Made by a program: the position numbers and the translations under genes | NCBI GenBank assembly: GCA_015350385.1 | Contig: WNKI01000002.1 | Location: 1,124,989-1,188,988 of the forward strand | DNA from: Aculops lycopersici | Lineage: Eukaryota > Arthropoda > Arachnida > Trombidiformes > Eriophyidae | Length of the DNA stretch: 64,000 nt | Direction of reading: 5' to 3' | The notes under the pieces: model-generated | The model's input: the letters and a program-made list of their open reading frames with translations, nothing else | What the model was told of the DNA's origin: nothing | Database searches by the model: none | Shown: piece by piece, positions 46,301 through 56,366 of the stretch | How the letters are laid out: every line of letters starts with the position of its first letter | Numbering within the stretch: position 1 is the first letter of the stretch

Positions 46301-46920
46301 AAAAATCTCTGTGGTGGATTTTAGTTCCAAAAACACTTCGAAGCAACTCATTTTATTCTTGATATAATGAAGCTCTTCTCTTTCTCTTATATGTTTTTTC
46401 ATTATCTTGACTCTCTCTCTCTTTTTCTACAGCAGAGTTCCTAGGAACGAACAAGAGAAACAAAAGTCATGAGACTTGAGAAAAAATGATTCATAAATCA
46501 CCCAACGTGACACTAGATCCCCCCAATTGATTTTGTCTTACTTTTTGTTGCGGCCACTTCTTGTTCGGCTTAGTCTTACAAGATGGATCTTTGTAATTAG
46601 ATGGCCTGAAATAGATAGCAATCAGCGTGTTAGTTAGACGATAACAATAGCAACACGAGCAGCAAGAAAACCCCCAACTTTTGGATTCTAAATCTGTCCA
46701 CTGAATCTCTGCGACTGTTCAAGTTCAAGCTTGCGCAATGAGCTGAAACAAAGCCAAGAGGAGGACACGCAAAGGTGAACACGAGCACCAACCACTCTCA
46801 TCTGATCCTCTTGTCATTCTATTTCCACCACTAATTTGTTAACAAGCTCATGACAGCAAGCAAAACAATGCGCTTACTGGCGTCAAGACAAGACAAAAAA
46901 CTTGCGCGCGCTCAACAGGT
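27477..46920. promoter_or_regulatory. Swarm of CAACARGT(G) E-box-like words
   Basis: In non-coding DNA I counted 15 exact CAACAGGT/ACCTGTTG words. Twelve lie at 27477, 28381, 30250, 32880, 33025, 33910, 34482, 35542, 35686, 36173, 37922 and 38382; three more are in the intron at 44284, 46272 and 46913. The sister form CAACAAGTG/CACTTGTTG occurs at about 28264, 31858, 38091, 44237, 45383 and 45741. Chance predicts fewer than one for each form. The core RCARGTG is the site class of Snail/Escargot zinc fingers and some bHLH pairs. CAGGTAG, the Zelda-type word, overlaps some. The assignment to a factor is inference. Confidence 0.55.
32717..32743. repeat. (AAT)n microsatellite
   Basis: About nine AAT units, followed directly by a GA-rich stretch. 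Confidence 0.85.
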
Positions 46921-48857
46921 GCTCTGCAACTGACGCAACTCGTCGTTTTTTATCTTCTATCTTTGAGCTAGATAATTACTATACTCTTCCAGTGAATTAC
47001 GAACAAAATTAGATAAAATCGTCTGCTACGTGCAATCTATCATGTCTAGTTTAGTCGTAGAAGCAGTGGATTCTAGAAAAAAAACATCACCCAACTGACC
47101 TTCGCCTTTTCTCTGTCTCTCTCATTTACTCGCAAACTAAACTAGATGCACAATACGACGGCCAAATAGCCAAAGGATCGTCCGAGCAGGAGGTTACAGA
47201 AAATAGCCGACAGCAACAACAGGAGGACCAGCAGGCAAGTTACGGCGGCGAGCAACAGCAACAAGCGGATAACAATAACAACAACCAGAACAGCGCTCAA
47301 CAAGCTGCTTATCCAGAGCAACTAGCAACCACCACGACTTTAAGCGATCAACCGCAACATCAATCCACTCGCGATGGTTTCATGAGCACCAATTCCTACG
47401 TTGGTGGGGCTCAAATGAACCACCAACAAAACCACCACCACCACCAACAACATCATCACCATAACCAGGCTCCAGGGCAGCAGCAGCAGCAACTTGAGGC
47501 GCCATCTAACGAGTACCAGCAGCAGCAGCAGCAACAAGTTGTAGTTGAGGAACAGCAACAGCAGACGCAACCACAACAGCAACCGGAAGTCTACGAGCAG
47601 CAGCAGCAATCGACCGGGGGTCAGGCCCCCATTGCCTATATGAAATTGGATGGTGATCGTCAACAGAATCATCTCGCTCAACACCAAGCCGCTCATCAAG
47701 CTCAACTTGCGGAGATTATGCAGCAGAATACTCAAGACTCGACTGCCAACAATTATCAAACGACAACTCCCATGTCGCTGACGACGCTTGCGGTTGCCGT
47801 CGAGCAGCAGCAAGAGGCCGAACGGCAACAGGAGGTTCAACAGCAAGAGCAACATCCGGAACAGCAGCAGCAACAGGCTCCTGTGCAACAAACCACCGAT
47901 GCGAACGCAAATGGAGCCAACGGTTACCTTGTTGAGCAAGTCCCTTCGCGACCTTCGGTTCAATCCCAGCCAGATTCTTTGTTAGTCAACGAGTCGCCCA
48001 TTCAAATGCCAATAATGGATCAGCAATCGCTAATCCAAGACGCTAGTCCAGATACAGAGAATAGCTATGAAACTATGAGCGAGGACGACGCAACCAACAA
48101 GCAGCGCCAGCAATCCTCGCAACCGGCCGGCGTTTACCAAGTCTATCAAGCCTACTATGCGCCCAAGGACCACAAACCATTGCCAGGTTACGTGAGATTG
48201 TCGTTGGAGGAATTCAACAATCTCTTCAAGGATGCCGAGATTCAATATGTCGACCGGAACTTGAATGGAATGAGTGGACAATCCAACCAACAGCAGCAGC
48301 AGCAAGCGCACCAACAACCAGCACAAATGTTGACAGGTGGCTACGAGCACCAAACGTATGGAACCGATCAGATGAAGTCCGCAGCTTCGGAGCTTCAATC
48401 GATCTTAGTCGATGGTAGATCCATTGCGTCGAGATCAATAAGCGACAAGAATTCAACAAGCTTTGGAGCAACAGGTGGCGACGGCGAGGACCGGAGGCTT
48501 AGATTAGGACAAGCGGTGAAGAAAATTATCTCAATTAGAAACTCGCGTCACCTGGCCAAACAGTCAAAGAGTTCAAAGTTGGTAATGAAACGAGTGAAAC
48601 CACAAACTCTCACCACTTCCAGTGAGTCCTCTGCCGCCACAACCACCACAATCTCCTCGTCCCCTACAACTTCTCAGCAAACACCACCCACCTTGTCAAC
48701 CACAGCCCCAACCACAACCACCTCGGCTCGAACCGGAAAGAGCCGAAAGGTGGGCCAAGAGGCCAAGTCAACGGTGGTGGCGGCAAGCAACAAGTCGAGT
48801 AAGGTCATCAAGAGCAAGAAGACGGAGGCTGTGGCCAAAAAGGCGCCTGGCGCGTAA
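40027..48857 (+). CDS. Gln/His-rich membrane or secreted protein, 1836 aa, two exons
   Basis: Exon 1 is 40027-43825 and exon 2 is 47146-48857. The donor (CCAG|GTAAGT) and acceptor (AACTAG|ATGC) join in phase 1 and give one open frame across the junction. The first ATG after an in-frame stop is 40027. Residues 86-105 (LNLSLFLILSTLACQLVILS) are strongly hydrophobic: either an internal signal-anchor or a signal peptide if translation starts at a later Met. The rest is mostly Gln, His, Pro and Met with long CAA/CAG runs (14-16 Gln in places). Ordered islands remain: about residues 645-690 (EIEKQVINVLPNLKTANKIV) and, in exon 2, APKDHKPLPGYVRLSLEEFN with the following FKDAEIQYVDR. The C-terminus is Ser/Thr- then Lys-rich. 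An extracellular matrix or cuticle role is a guess. I do not recognise the family. Confidence 0.75.
43826..47145 (+). other. 3.3-kb intron of the Gln-rich gene
   Basis: GTAAGT...TAG borders are confirmed by frame continuity across the splice. It has no gene inside. It carries further CAACAGGT/CAACAAGTG words, a CTT run (about 44341), a GGT run (about 44942) and a TC run (46103-46122). By far the largest intron seen here. Confidence 0.85.
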
Positions 48858-49050
48858 CTAGTTAGCTCACATTAGTCAAGGTTCCAAGAATTTCTCGACT
48901 CCGCTGTGTGTCTGTAATCATAATATTTGTAATATATATTTTGTTATATCTTCAATCAACTCGAGGCTCATGGAACCTCAAACTTTCAAACCACAAATCA
49001 TCATCAAAAGATCATCATCACATTATTAAAGTTTAATTTCTTGTTTATCT
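48858..49050. other. Convergent 3' ends
   Basis: A 190-base AT-rich spacer between the Gln-rich gene (+) and a secreted orphan (-). ATTAAA at about 49024 is a possible plus-strand poly(A) signal. Confidence 0.4.
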
Positions 49051-49542
49051 TCATCTCGTCAACTTAGCTATCGAATCGTTATCAATTGCAAGCAAGACTG
49101 AGCATGCGTTTCGAGCTAAAACCCTGAAGTTATATACCCTGGCGCTTGCAATGTCGATTTGATCAGCCTCATCGATAAATTGACCAATGTTTTCATTAAA
49201 AATCTTGCAGGACTCCTTAGCCTCAACAACATTTTGCTCCTTGACATTGAGTACTGGCAAAAGACCATAGAGTAGCATGCTCTCTAGGCTGGCACATTGG
49301 AAAGGTGCTGAGTTTGGATCGGCCAACAGGTTGGCAAACGTCCTCAAGTCAAATCCACTTCCGCATCGAGCGAAGAGAGTTGCGCCAAAAGCATTGGCGA
49401 ACTTAGTGGGCTCACCAATCTTCTTCTTGAGCTCACGGTTTTTTTGGCGGAAGTAATCCTTGTTCCCTTTAGATGAAAGAGCTAAGGCGAAAAGCGAGGC
49501 GACCAAGGCCAATAGGAAAATTGATGTCTTTATTGAAGTCAT
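49051..49542 (-). CDS. Small secreted protein, 163 aa, family unknown
   Basis: It starts at ATG 49542 with a typical signal peptide (residues 1-23, IFLLALVASLFALALSS), then a basic region (KNRELKKK) and a helical mature part. Four cysteines (ARCG, FQCAS, ESCK, NACS) are spaced as could suit two disulphides. The motif is not one I know. Single exon, convergent with the Gln-rich gene and in the same orientation as HDAC6. Expected outside the cell; function unknown. Confidence 0.78.
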   Translation of the reverse strand: MTSIKTSIFLLALVASLFALALSSKGNKDYFRQKNRELKKKIGEPTKFANAFGATLFARCGSGFDLRTFANLLADPNSAPFQCASLESMLLYGLLPVLNVKEQNVVEAKESCKIFNENIGQFIDEADQIDIASARVYNFRVLARNACSVLLAIDNDSIAKLTR

Positions 49543-50098
49543 ATTAGCTACCTTTTGGCTTTGTTATTATCTTCTAATACAACAAATTTCCAGTGATTGA
49601 GCAGATGAATGATACCGATGCGATAATGGAAACGGATCAACAAGTGCATTTTGATGGTACAAAAACACGGGACGAATCGAGTGTAAAAATAGACGCAATC
49701 TATCGCTCCCAAAGATGATTAACTGACATCACACTGTATGGGCTGAGAGGAAGGATCGATCTCTAATCTATCGTGTTATTCTGGATTGAGAGCAGATTTT
49801 TCACTAGTTTACCCTCACTACGCATCCTTAGTGCATATGGATTCGGCCCAATCTAAACATCCACTGGTGCTGCAGCACCATGATCTCAACCTTCTTTTGC
49901 GATCCAGAAAAAAGGCTCCCGTCTCTGCACCATTTTTGGACTGCCAGCCAAGGTCGGTGATCAGTCCCCCCCCCCACTCGACCCCAAGCTATCTAACCAG
50001 TTTCGATAGGAATCGAGCGTCGTTCATATACATGTACAAAGAATGTCTGGAAGTTATTCACTCAAAAATAGTGTCGATTCCTCCACCTGGAAAGCTTC
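49543..50098. other. Intergenic between secreted orphan and HDAC6
   Basis: 556 bases with no credible gene. A plus-strand frame at 49786-50172 runs antisense into the HDAC6 end and has no features. A run of nine C is at 49968-49976. Confidence 0.5.
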
Positions 50099-52627
50099 TT
50101 ACTCCACTTGATCAGAGGGCAAGTCGTAGTCTAGACACAAAAGTTGATAGTTGGATTTGTGATAAGAGATAACGTTTTTGATGGACAAAATTGCCGAGTC
50201 ACTAATGGGTTTTAGGGGCAAACTCTCCGGTGGGTCTCCGCACAATACCGAGACCACATTGGCTGCCGCCTCCGAGATGGACTCGAGATTGTAGCCACCT
50301 TCCAAGCAGGCAACTAGCTTGCCTTTGGCCAGCGGCAGCAAGTGGTGGATAAAGTGGCCATAGGCTGCCGGGCTTACCTTGTATCTGCCAAGTGGATCAT
50401 TTTTAGCAGCATCAAATCCGCTGGACACTAACACAAGATCTGGATTGAACTCGTAGGCGCAGGGCATAACGATAGACAGATAGGCTAGTATATACTCAGT
50501 GTCGCCCATCTTGTCATCGTTCCAGGGAATGTTTATAATATTCTTGCTTCCGGTTGTATAATTAGACTTGTGTTGGAACGGATACTCGGATGCGTCGTTG
50601 TATCCATGTATACTTATATAAAGAATGTTCTCCTCGTCTTGTACCAAATCTTGCACTCCGTTTCCATGATGGAAGTCATAGTCCACAATCAAAATTCGCT
50701 TGCATTGTTCTGGATAATTCTTGAGCGCATACCTGGCAGCCACAACAACGTTGTTGAAGAAACAGAAACCGGAAGCCTCTTTGTAGCCAGCGTGGTGACC
50801 TGGAGGTCTAATCAGGGCAAAGGCATTGAGACAGTCGCCTTTCATCACTCGCTCCACAGCTTCAATGGCACAACCCGCGGCAAGTAGGGCGCAATCGTAG
50901 GTGGTTTGGTTAATGTAAATTGAGTCCATACTATTGCCAAGTTCAATCAATTTTTCAGCACTCATCTTCCGAGTTCCCTTGAGCATCTCAATATATGATT
51001 TGTCATGTGCTAGCGCAACCTCCTCCTCGGTGGCCCGACGAGATTTGCCCAACTGACATCGACTAGCGAGACCGTAGTCTTCAATACGTTTCTTGATCGA
51101 CGTATACCTTGCTGGTTTTTCCGGGTGAGCTTGTGGACATTTGTGGAATATCATATCGTCGTCATAGATGAAAAGAGTTCGCTTGCCAAAGGTTGCCTCG
51201 GGCACTTGCATGTCGGTTTGTTTGATTATGGATTGAATTTCCTCATTCACGGCAGCCTGTTGCGCCTCGTCCTTGGGACAGGCGACACCTTCGAGGTCGT
51301 ACTTTTCGGGTTTGTTTTCAGCATAAGAGGCCTTGCCCTCGTAAGTGGCCACTGGACAATACTTAGGCCTCTCGGTATCACCACCGGGACTCACATTTGA
51401 GTCCTCAGACTTGAAGCGACTAAATGAACCTTGGAGTTGAAGCAAATTCCATTGGGGTCTAACTGCCCAAATGACATCTAGAATTGTTTGAATAACTGAG
51501 TTGTGTGGCTTGAACTCTATGATACGATCGTCTATCAGTGGTCCTGGGTAACCTAGCAAAGCTCTTAGAGTTATTGATGCGCTTTCGGCTAGAGACAATA
51601 GATTGTATCCACCCTCTAGCAGTGCAATAACCTTTCCATCGGCCAAACTCATCAACGAGTGACATAGGGTGTGATATGTCACTGGCTTAACGCGCATCTT
51701 ACCCTCAGGACACCCGATTGCCGCATCGAAACCGGCCGATATGACAACAACATCGGGATTAAACTCGTAGGCAGCCGGCATGATAACATTGAACCACATG
51801 AGTAGGAAGTCAGCATCATTGCAACCAATCTCGTTGAGCGGGAAATTGAAGTTGTATCCCTTGCCTGCACCCTGGCCGGTGAAGTTGAAGTTGGATTCAA
51901 TCAACTCGGGCCAATACTTTCCTTTCTCGTAACGATGAATGGAAACGTACATCACATTTGGATCGTCATAGAAAAATGATTGAGTTCCTTGACCATGGTG
52001 GACATCCCAATCAATAATCAGAACACGCTTCTTGTCTCGTCTTTGTAAACAATGTTTTGCAACAATTGCCGCATTGTTGAAGAAACAAAAACCGTTCGCC
52101 TCGGCTTTTTGGGCATGATGTCCTGGAGTTCTAATCAATGCAAATCCATTCTTGATCTCTTTCCCCTCCAATACTTGATCAGTTAAATGAAGTGCGCTGC
52201 CAAGAGCCAACATGGCAATGTCATAGTTATGCTCGTTGAAATAAATCCCGTCATACTTCTCGGAAATCGCTTTCAGTTTATCCAAATCTTTCTCCCCTTG
52301 AGTGGACTTGACAAGGTTATAATAGTCCTCATCGTGCAACAATAAGACATCCTCTTTGGTTGCCTTCTTTGATTCCAAGACATGACACTGCTTTATCAAA
52401 TCATATCGCTCGAATCTCTCTTTGACACATGTATACCTGGCTGGACATTCATCCGATTTGGTCCATGGACACTCGTGCAATGTCATCGAATCATCGTATA
52501 CCAATCCTGTCTTTAGGTTCCCTTTGGCCCCTGGTCTCTGTTTTGCTGCTTGCTTAGTTCTCGGTGTCTCTATGGCCAACTTATTGACCGAGTCAATGAG
52601 GTCGTCAATTTTTGGCGGTGTAGACAT
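50099..52627 (-). CDS. HDAC6: HDAC6-type deacetylase with two catalytic domains, no zinc finger
   Basis: An 842-residue single exon. HDAC6 removes acetyl groups from tubulin and other cytoplasmic proteins. Two complete class IIb domains are visible. CD1 (about 40-385) has TPGHHAQKAEANGFCFFNN (H170, H171), IDWDVHHGQGTQ (D208, H210), SAGFDAA and LEGGYNL. CD2 (about 475-820) has PPGHHAGYKEASGFCFFNN, VDYDFHHGNGVQ, SSGFDAAKNDPLG and LEGGYNL. Zinc ligands and the catalytic Tyr are kept in both. After CD2 only about 30 residues follow, so the ubiquitin-binding ZnF-UBP of most animal HDAC6 proteins is absent. A role in aggresome transport through ubiquitin is therefore unlikely. Head-to-head with the MBT gene, 832 bases apart. 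Confidence 0.96.
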   Translation of the reverse strand: MSTPPKIDDLIDSVNKLAIETPRTKQAAKQRPGAKGNLKTGLVYDDSMTLHECPWTKSDECPARYTCVKERFERYDLIKQCHVLESKKATKEDVLLLHDEDYYNLVKSTQGEKDLDKLKAISEKYDGIYFNEHNYDIAMLALGSALHLTDQVLEGKEIKNGFALIRTPGHHAQKAEANGFCFFNNAAIVAKHCLQRRDKKRVLIIDWDVHHGQGTQSFFYDDPNVMYVSIHRYEKGKYWPELIESNFNFTGQGAGKGYNFNFPLNEIGCNDADFLLMWFNVIMPAAYEFNPDVVVISAGFDAAIGCPEGKMRVKPVTYHTLCHSLMSLADGKVIALLEGGYNLLSLAESASITLRALLGYPGPLIDDRIIEFKPHNSVIQTILDVIWAVRPQWNLLQLQGSFSRFKSEDSNVSPGGDTERPKYCPVATYEGKASYAENKPEKYDLEGVACPKDEAQQAAVNEEIQSIIKQTDMQVPEATFGKRTLFIYDDDMIFHKCPQAHPEKPARYTSIKKRIEDYGLASRCQLGKSRRATEEEVALAHDKSYIEMLKGTRKMSAEKLIELGNSMDSIYINQTTYDCALLAAGCAIEAVERVMKGDCLNAFALIRPPGHHAGYKEASGFCFFNNVVVAARYALKNYPEQCKRILIVDYDFHHGNGVQDLVQDEENILYISIHGYNDASEYPFQHKSNYTTGSKNIINIPWNDDKMGDTEYILAYLSIVMPCAYEFNPDLVLVSSGFDAAKNDPLGRYKVSPAAYGHFIHHLLPLAKGKLVACLEGGYNLESISEAAANVVSVLCGDPPESLPLKPISDSAILSIKNVISYHKSNYQLLCLDYDLPSDQVE

Positions 52628-53459
52628 AATGTTTAATTGACAATATTACCCCTGATAATATCTTCTAAAATTAAATTTCTAATCAACAAATGGACAATAG
52701 AAGAAGGACGGTGAGAGTAAGTGGTCTAGAATAACAAGTGGAAAATTGCAAAAATTACTGCATCAAAACAAAGGGACGAGTACAGTTGTTTGCAGAAAAG
52801 TTGGACGCTTGTAAGTTTTCACTTGTTTTCTCCCGTTAGTCCTCGCGTAGAAAAAGAGTATGGAATTTCATAGTCGCGGAGGAGACTCGAAGTCTTTCAC
52901 AAACACACAGAATGATTGCAAGTCTTATGTGCTCTAAATATTTTTCAATGTTTGGCCGAGGAAAATGTTTCCCGCTTATTAAACAGCTGATGCAAAAGTA
53001 ACGAAACGATTCTTGCAATCATTTCATCATCCACATAGAGCTTATCAATTTCAATCCTTATTGTAAACACTGCTATATCCTAGCCATCAATCCTATTATT
53101 AAATGCTCAATTATGCTTCAGATTTAGAGAGGGAGAAAGAGAGATAGATAGAGCCAAATATTTGATAATCTTGTAAATATTATTTGCACTGGGTTCCAAT
53201 GAATCCCATCCTAAGATTAGAAGAATCAATATTATTTAATTTATACACATCCATTTAGCATCCATCTTTGTCAATGTATAATATTATTTAGCTGTTAATT
53301 TACAACCTAATTGTATACCAGATTTATATTTACCACGACCAAACGAATTAGGAATTACAAGTCACTATTAGTAATATAACACAATTTAAGCATTGTCGCA
53401 TCGTCGCCAACAAACAGAATAGACTTAAAGTCGTCGTCTTAGAGGCTCAACTAGTAATT
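52628..53459. promoter_or_regulatory. Divergent promoter region, HDAC6 and MBT gene
   Basis: 832 AT-rich bases between two divergent start codons. It holds a GA-rich patch near 53127-53152 and no coding frame. It must contain both promoters, but no clear TATA box stands out. Confidence 0.5.
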
Positions 53460-54932
53460 ATGGCCAACGATGAAACGCATAAACTATCTCTTTCCCTCGT
53501 CAAAGAGCCCAATTTTACAACTCCAAATGTCTCGTCCTTTAAACATGCGCCGATGTCTGAGTTTTGGGACAAACTCGTGACTGTTGGAATCAAGGTTGAG
53601 GTTGTAAACAATGACGCCGCTGAAGATAATAACCCACCCAAGAAGCCTTCGAAAGATGCGCCCACAATTAAACAGGAGGAGAAAGTATATTGGATTGCAA
53701 CCGTCATCAAGATTTGCGGATACCTGGCCAAGCTGAGGTATGAGGGATACGAGGACGACGCACGATATGACTTTTGGGTTTATTTGTTCAGCGACGATAT
53801 CCATGGAGTAGGTTGGTGCGCCTCCCAAGGTAAAGCTCTAGTTCCACCCAGAAACATCTTGAGAAAACTTCCCGATTGGACAATGTATTTGATAAAGAAA
53901 CTTACCGGTTCCAAAACACTACCCGCCAGTTTTAGCTCGCTCATAGAGGAGAGTTTGAAGACGAGATTTAAGCCAGGAATGAAGCTAGAAGTTGTTGATA
54001 AGAATCGTGTGTCGTCCGTTAGAGTTGCCACTGTTGAGGATACAGTTGGAGGTAGATTATTAGTCACTTACGACGGCGAAGATCCGCCATCAGGCTTCTG
54101 GACGCACGAAAAGAGTCCCCTTGTCCATCCAATAGGGTGGGCCCAATTTGTTTCCCATGAATTGATAGCCACCTATGAGTATGCACGCGAGAGTTTAGAG
54201 AAGGTTAATACAAAGAAGTTTTCAATCAATGACGCAACATGGGATATGTTTGATCTCCCAACAAATGAAGTGCCACAGGCAGGTCAAAAATTCGAAGTTA
54301 ACATGAAATTAGAAGCAATCGATCCACTTAATCTTTCATCCATCTGTCCAGCAACAGTCATCAAGGTTCTACGAGCTGGCTACTTAATGATCGGTATCGA
54401 TGGTTCCACCTACTTGAATGGATCCGATTGGTTCTGTTATCACTCTACATCACCTTATATATTTCCTGCCGGATTTTGTAAAGCCAACAACTTGAAGTTA
54501 ACCGCTCCAAATAATGACGAAAATTTTGATTGGGACAAGTACTTAGAGGAGACAAACTCCCGAGCCGCACCAGCAAGCTTATTCAATCAACATGTTCCAG
54601 AACATGGATTCAAAGAGGGCATGCTAGTTGAGGCTGTTGATCTCATGCAATCTAGACTAGTCTGTGTAGCAACTATTACAAAAATCGTAGGCCGCCTACT
54701 AAGGGTACATTTCAACGGGTGGGACGAGTCCTTTGATCAATGGTCAGATTGTGACTCGCCAGACTTATTTCCATGGGGATGGTGCCAATTGGTTGGATAT
54801 ACCCTGGAGCCGCCCAAGTCCGACAGTCCGGGTAGCACTGAACAATCCCCAAGTGATATCAATAATAAGAGGCGGAAGAGTTCTGTGAAGAAGAGTAGTA
54901 ATAGTAGCAAGAAGAAGAAAGCAAAACAATGA
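53460..54932 (+). CDS. Four-MBT-repeat chromatin protein (Sfmbt/MBTD1-like)
   Basis: A 490-residue single exon with four MBT repeats (about 24-130, 140-245, 255-360, 365-465). These bind mono- and dimethyl-lysine on histones in Polycomb-type repression. Recognisable stretches: KVYWIATVIKICGYLAKLRYEGYEDD, VGWCASQGKALVPP, LEAIDPLNLSSICPATV, YLMIGIDG, GSDWFCYHSTSPYIFPAGFC, LVEAVDLMQSRLVCVATI and FDQWSDCDSPDLFPWGWC. The repeat order matches Sfmbt, MBTD1 and L3MBTL2. The FCS zinc finger usually before the repeats is missing, and so is the SAM domain of insect Sfmbt. The protein ends in a basic Ser/Lys tail (KKSSNSSKKKKAK), a likely nuclear signal. With neither FCS nor SAM, its recruitment must differ from that of Sfmbt. 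Confidence 0.93.
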   Translation: MANDETHKLSLSLVKEPNFTTPNVSSFKHAPMSEFWDKLVTVGIKVEVVNNDAAEDNNPPKKPSKDAPTIKQEEKVYWIATVIKICGYLAKLRYEGYEDDARYDFWVYLFSDDIHGVGWCASQGKALVPPRNILRKLPDWTMYLIKKLTGSKTLPASFSSLIEESLKTRFKPGMKLEVVDKNRVSSVRVATVEDTVGGRLLVTYDGEDPPSGFWTHEKSPLVHPIGWAQFVSHELIATYEYARESLEKVNTKKFSINDATWDMFDLPTNEVPQAGQKFEVNMKLEAIDPLNLSSICPATVIKVLRAGYLMIGIDGSTYLNGSDWFCYHSTSPYIFPAGFCKANNLKLTAPNNDENFDWDKYLEETNSRAAPASLFNQHVPEHGFKEGMLVEAVDLMQSRLVCVATITKIVGRLLRVHFNGWDESFDQWSDCDSPDLFPWGWCQLVGYTLEPPKSDSPGSTEQSPSDINNKRRKSSVKKSSNSSKKKKAKQ

Positions 54933-55382
54933 TGTAATAGTATGAAAAAAACCAGACCAAGAGCGACGGGAGAAAGCTAGCTTGTTCAACTAATTAACCT
55001 ACGAGTAAATGGTGCCTCCTATTTGAGGTGCACGGGCAACCCTCTGATTGAACTAGAGGCTCATTCTAACTGTTTTAATCTAATTTTTACTTTGAATTCT
55101 ACTAGCTGTCAATGTTATCTCATGAAAATATTCAAATTATACCGAAGTCCGTTCTTTGCACCAGAACTCGCTCGTTCCTAGCAAATAGCTGGACGAAGTG
55201 TGACTTTTTTCAACACGAGCAACACGTTGTTTACACAACAAATTACGTCTTTTTCCCAACGATTCTCCCCCATTTGACAAAATTAATCTATTCAATTTTA
55301 CAACTACATTTTACCTAATGACATTTGAAATTCAGCACTAAAATTATAATTCCACGACGCTAACTAATGTTTTGGCCACAAG
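54933..55382. other. Intergenic, 450 bases
   Basis: AT-rich, with no gene or clear signal other than start-region sequence of the coiled-coil gene. Confidence 0.5.
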
Positions 55383-56366
55383 ATGGCCTCAAGCAACTCC
55401 TATACGACCACTATAATGCAACAGATCCAAGCCTGCCCCTGGAGTCCATTTAATTTGCACGATGTTGCCAAGTTGGAGAAATGTCTTGCCGAAATATCGG
55501 CTTATGACTCTAGATTCAAGATCTTGCTCGCAAAATTAGCCACCGAAACTGTTTTTGTTGAGCCAAATAGGAAACAAAAGTTTCTTGCAAGGGATCGCGA
55601 GACAATGCGACTAGAGGCTGCCACTAGGATTGAGGTTGACAAGCTACTAGCAAAGTCAATGGAGTTGGAGGAGAGTATTAGAGTGGGCAAGGAAAAATTA
55701 GATGAGCTCGCTTTTAAAGAGGAGAACAAGACTAGACAGATCGCGCATTTGAAACGATCTATATCAATCCTAGAGAGCAAATGCGAGTCTCAAATGGATC
55801 AGTTTGGTCTGGTACTAGAGTGTACATATAAATCCTTTGTCAACACCTCAGAGATCATTGGCCAGAAGGTTCCCGACTTTATTCAAGACATAAGCAAGCA
55901 CATATCGCCTGTGCTATGTCAAATTTTAGAGGCTCAATGTAGGAAGTTTGTGATACAAATGCTCAAACAAGCAACGGCTGACAGTAAAACAAATAATAGG
56001 ACGGATAGTAGTGATGATGCAATCGAGGACGCAAAAGAGGATAGTTTAATGAGAAAAATAAGATTAGCAAAAAAGGAGTGGGCAAGCAAAAATTTAACTA
56101 GATATTTAAATCTATTGAGTTTATTATTCAAGGATATCAAATTGATTGATCAAGTCTATTGTAACTCAACGGAGATTGCCGAAGAGATTGAACATTTATC
56201 ACTGTTCAATAATCATTTGGAATATTTGGAGAAGGGGCCGCAAGTGTTACCCAAGCGACAGGTTAGGATACATCATGACTTGCGGCCAATGGGATTATTG
56301 GTCGACTCTGGTGGTTGGGATTGCAAGAAGTTAGCGGCGCCAGAACATGTTGAAGGCATTATTTAA
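55383..56366 (+). CDS. Coiled-coil hypothetical protein, 327 aa
   Basis: A single-exon frame from ATG 55383. It has a helical N-terminus ([20 protein letters not shown]), then a charged heptad-type coiled coil from about residue 65 to 140, a conserved-looking helical middle (about 145-200), an acidic linker ([12 protein letters not shown]) and a C-terminal helix region with [14 protein letters not shown]. No signal peptide or membrane segment. This resembles small structural subunits of cytoskeletal or nuclear complexes, but I cannot name it. Its last 12 codons lie antisense to the end of the tailless-like gene, and its poly(A) signal lies inside that gene. Confidence 0.72.
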   Translation: MASSNSYTTTIMQQIQACPWSPFNLHDVAKLEKCLAEISAYDSRFKILLAKLATETVFVEPNRKQKFLARDRETMRLEAATRIEVDKLLAKSMELEESIRVGKEKLDELAFKEENKTRQIAHLKRSISILESKCESQMDQFGLVLECTYKSFVNTSEIIGQKVPDFIQDISKHISPVLCQILEAQCRKFVIQMLKQATADSKTNNRTDSSDDAIEDAKEDSLMRKIRLAKKEWASKNLTRYLNLLSLLFKDIKLIDQVYCNSTEIAEEIEHLSLFNNHLEYLEKGPQVLPKRQVRIHHDLRPMGLLVDSGGWDCKKLAAPEHVEGII

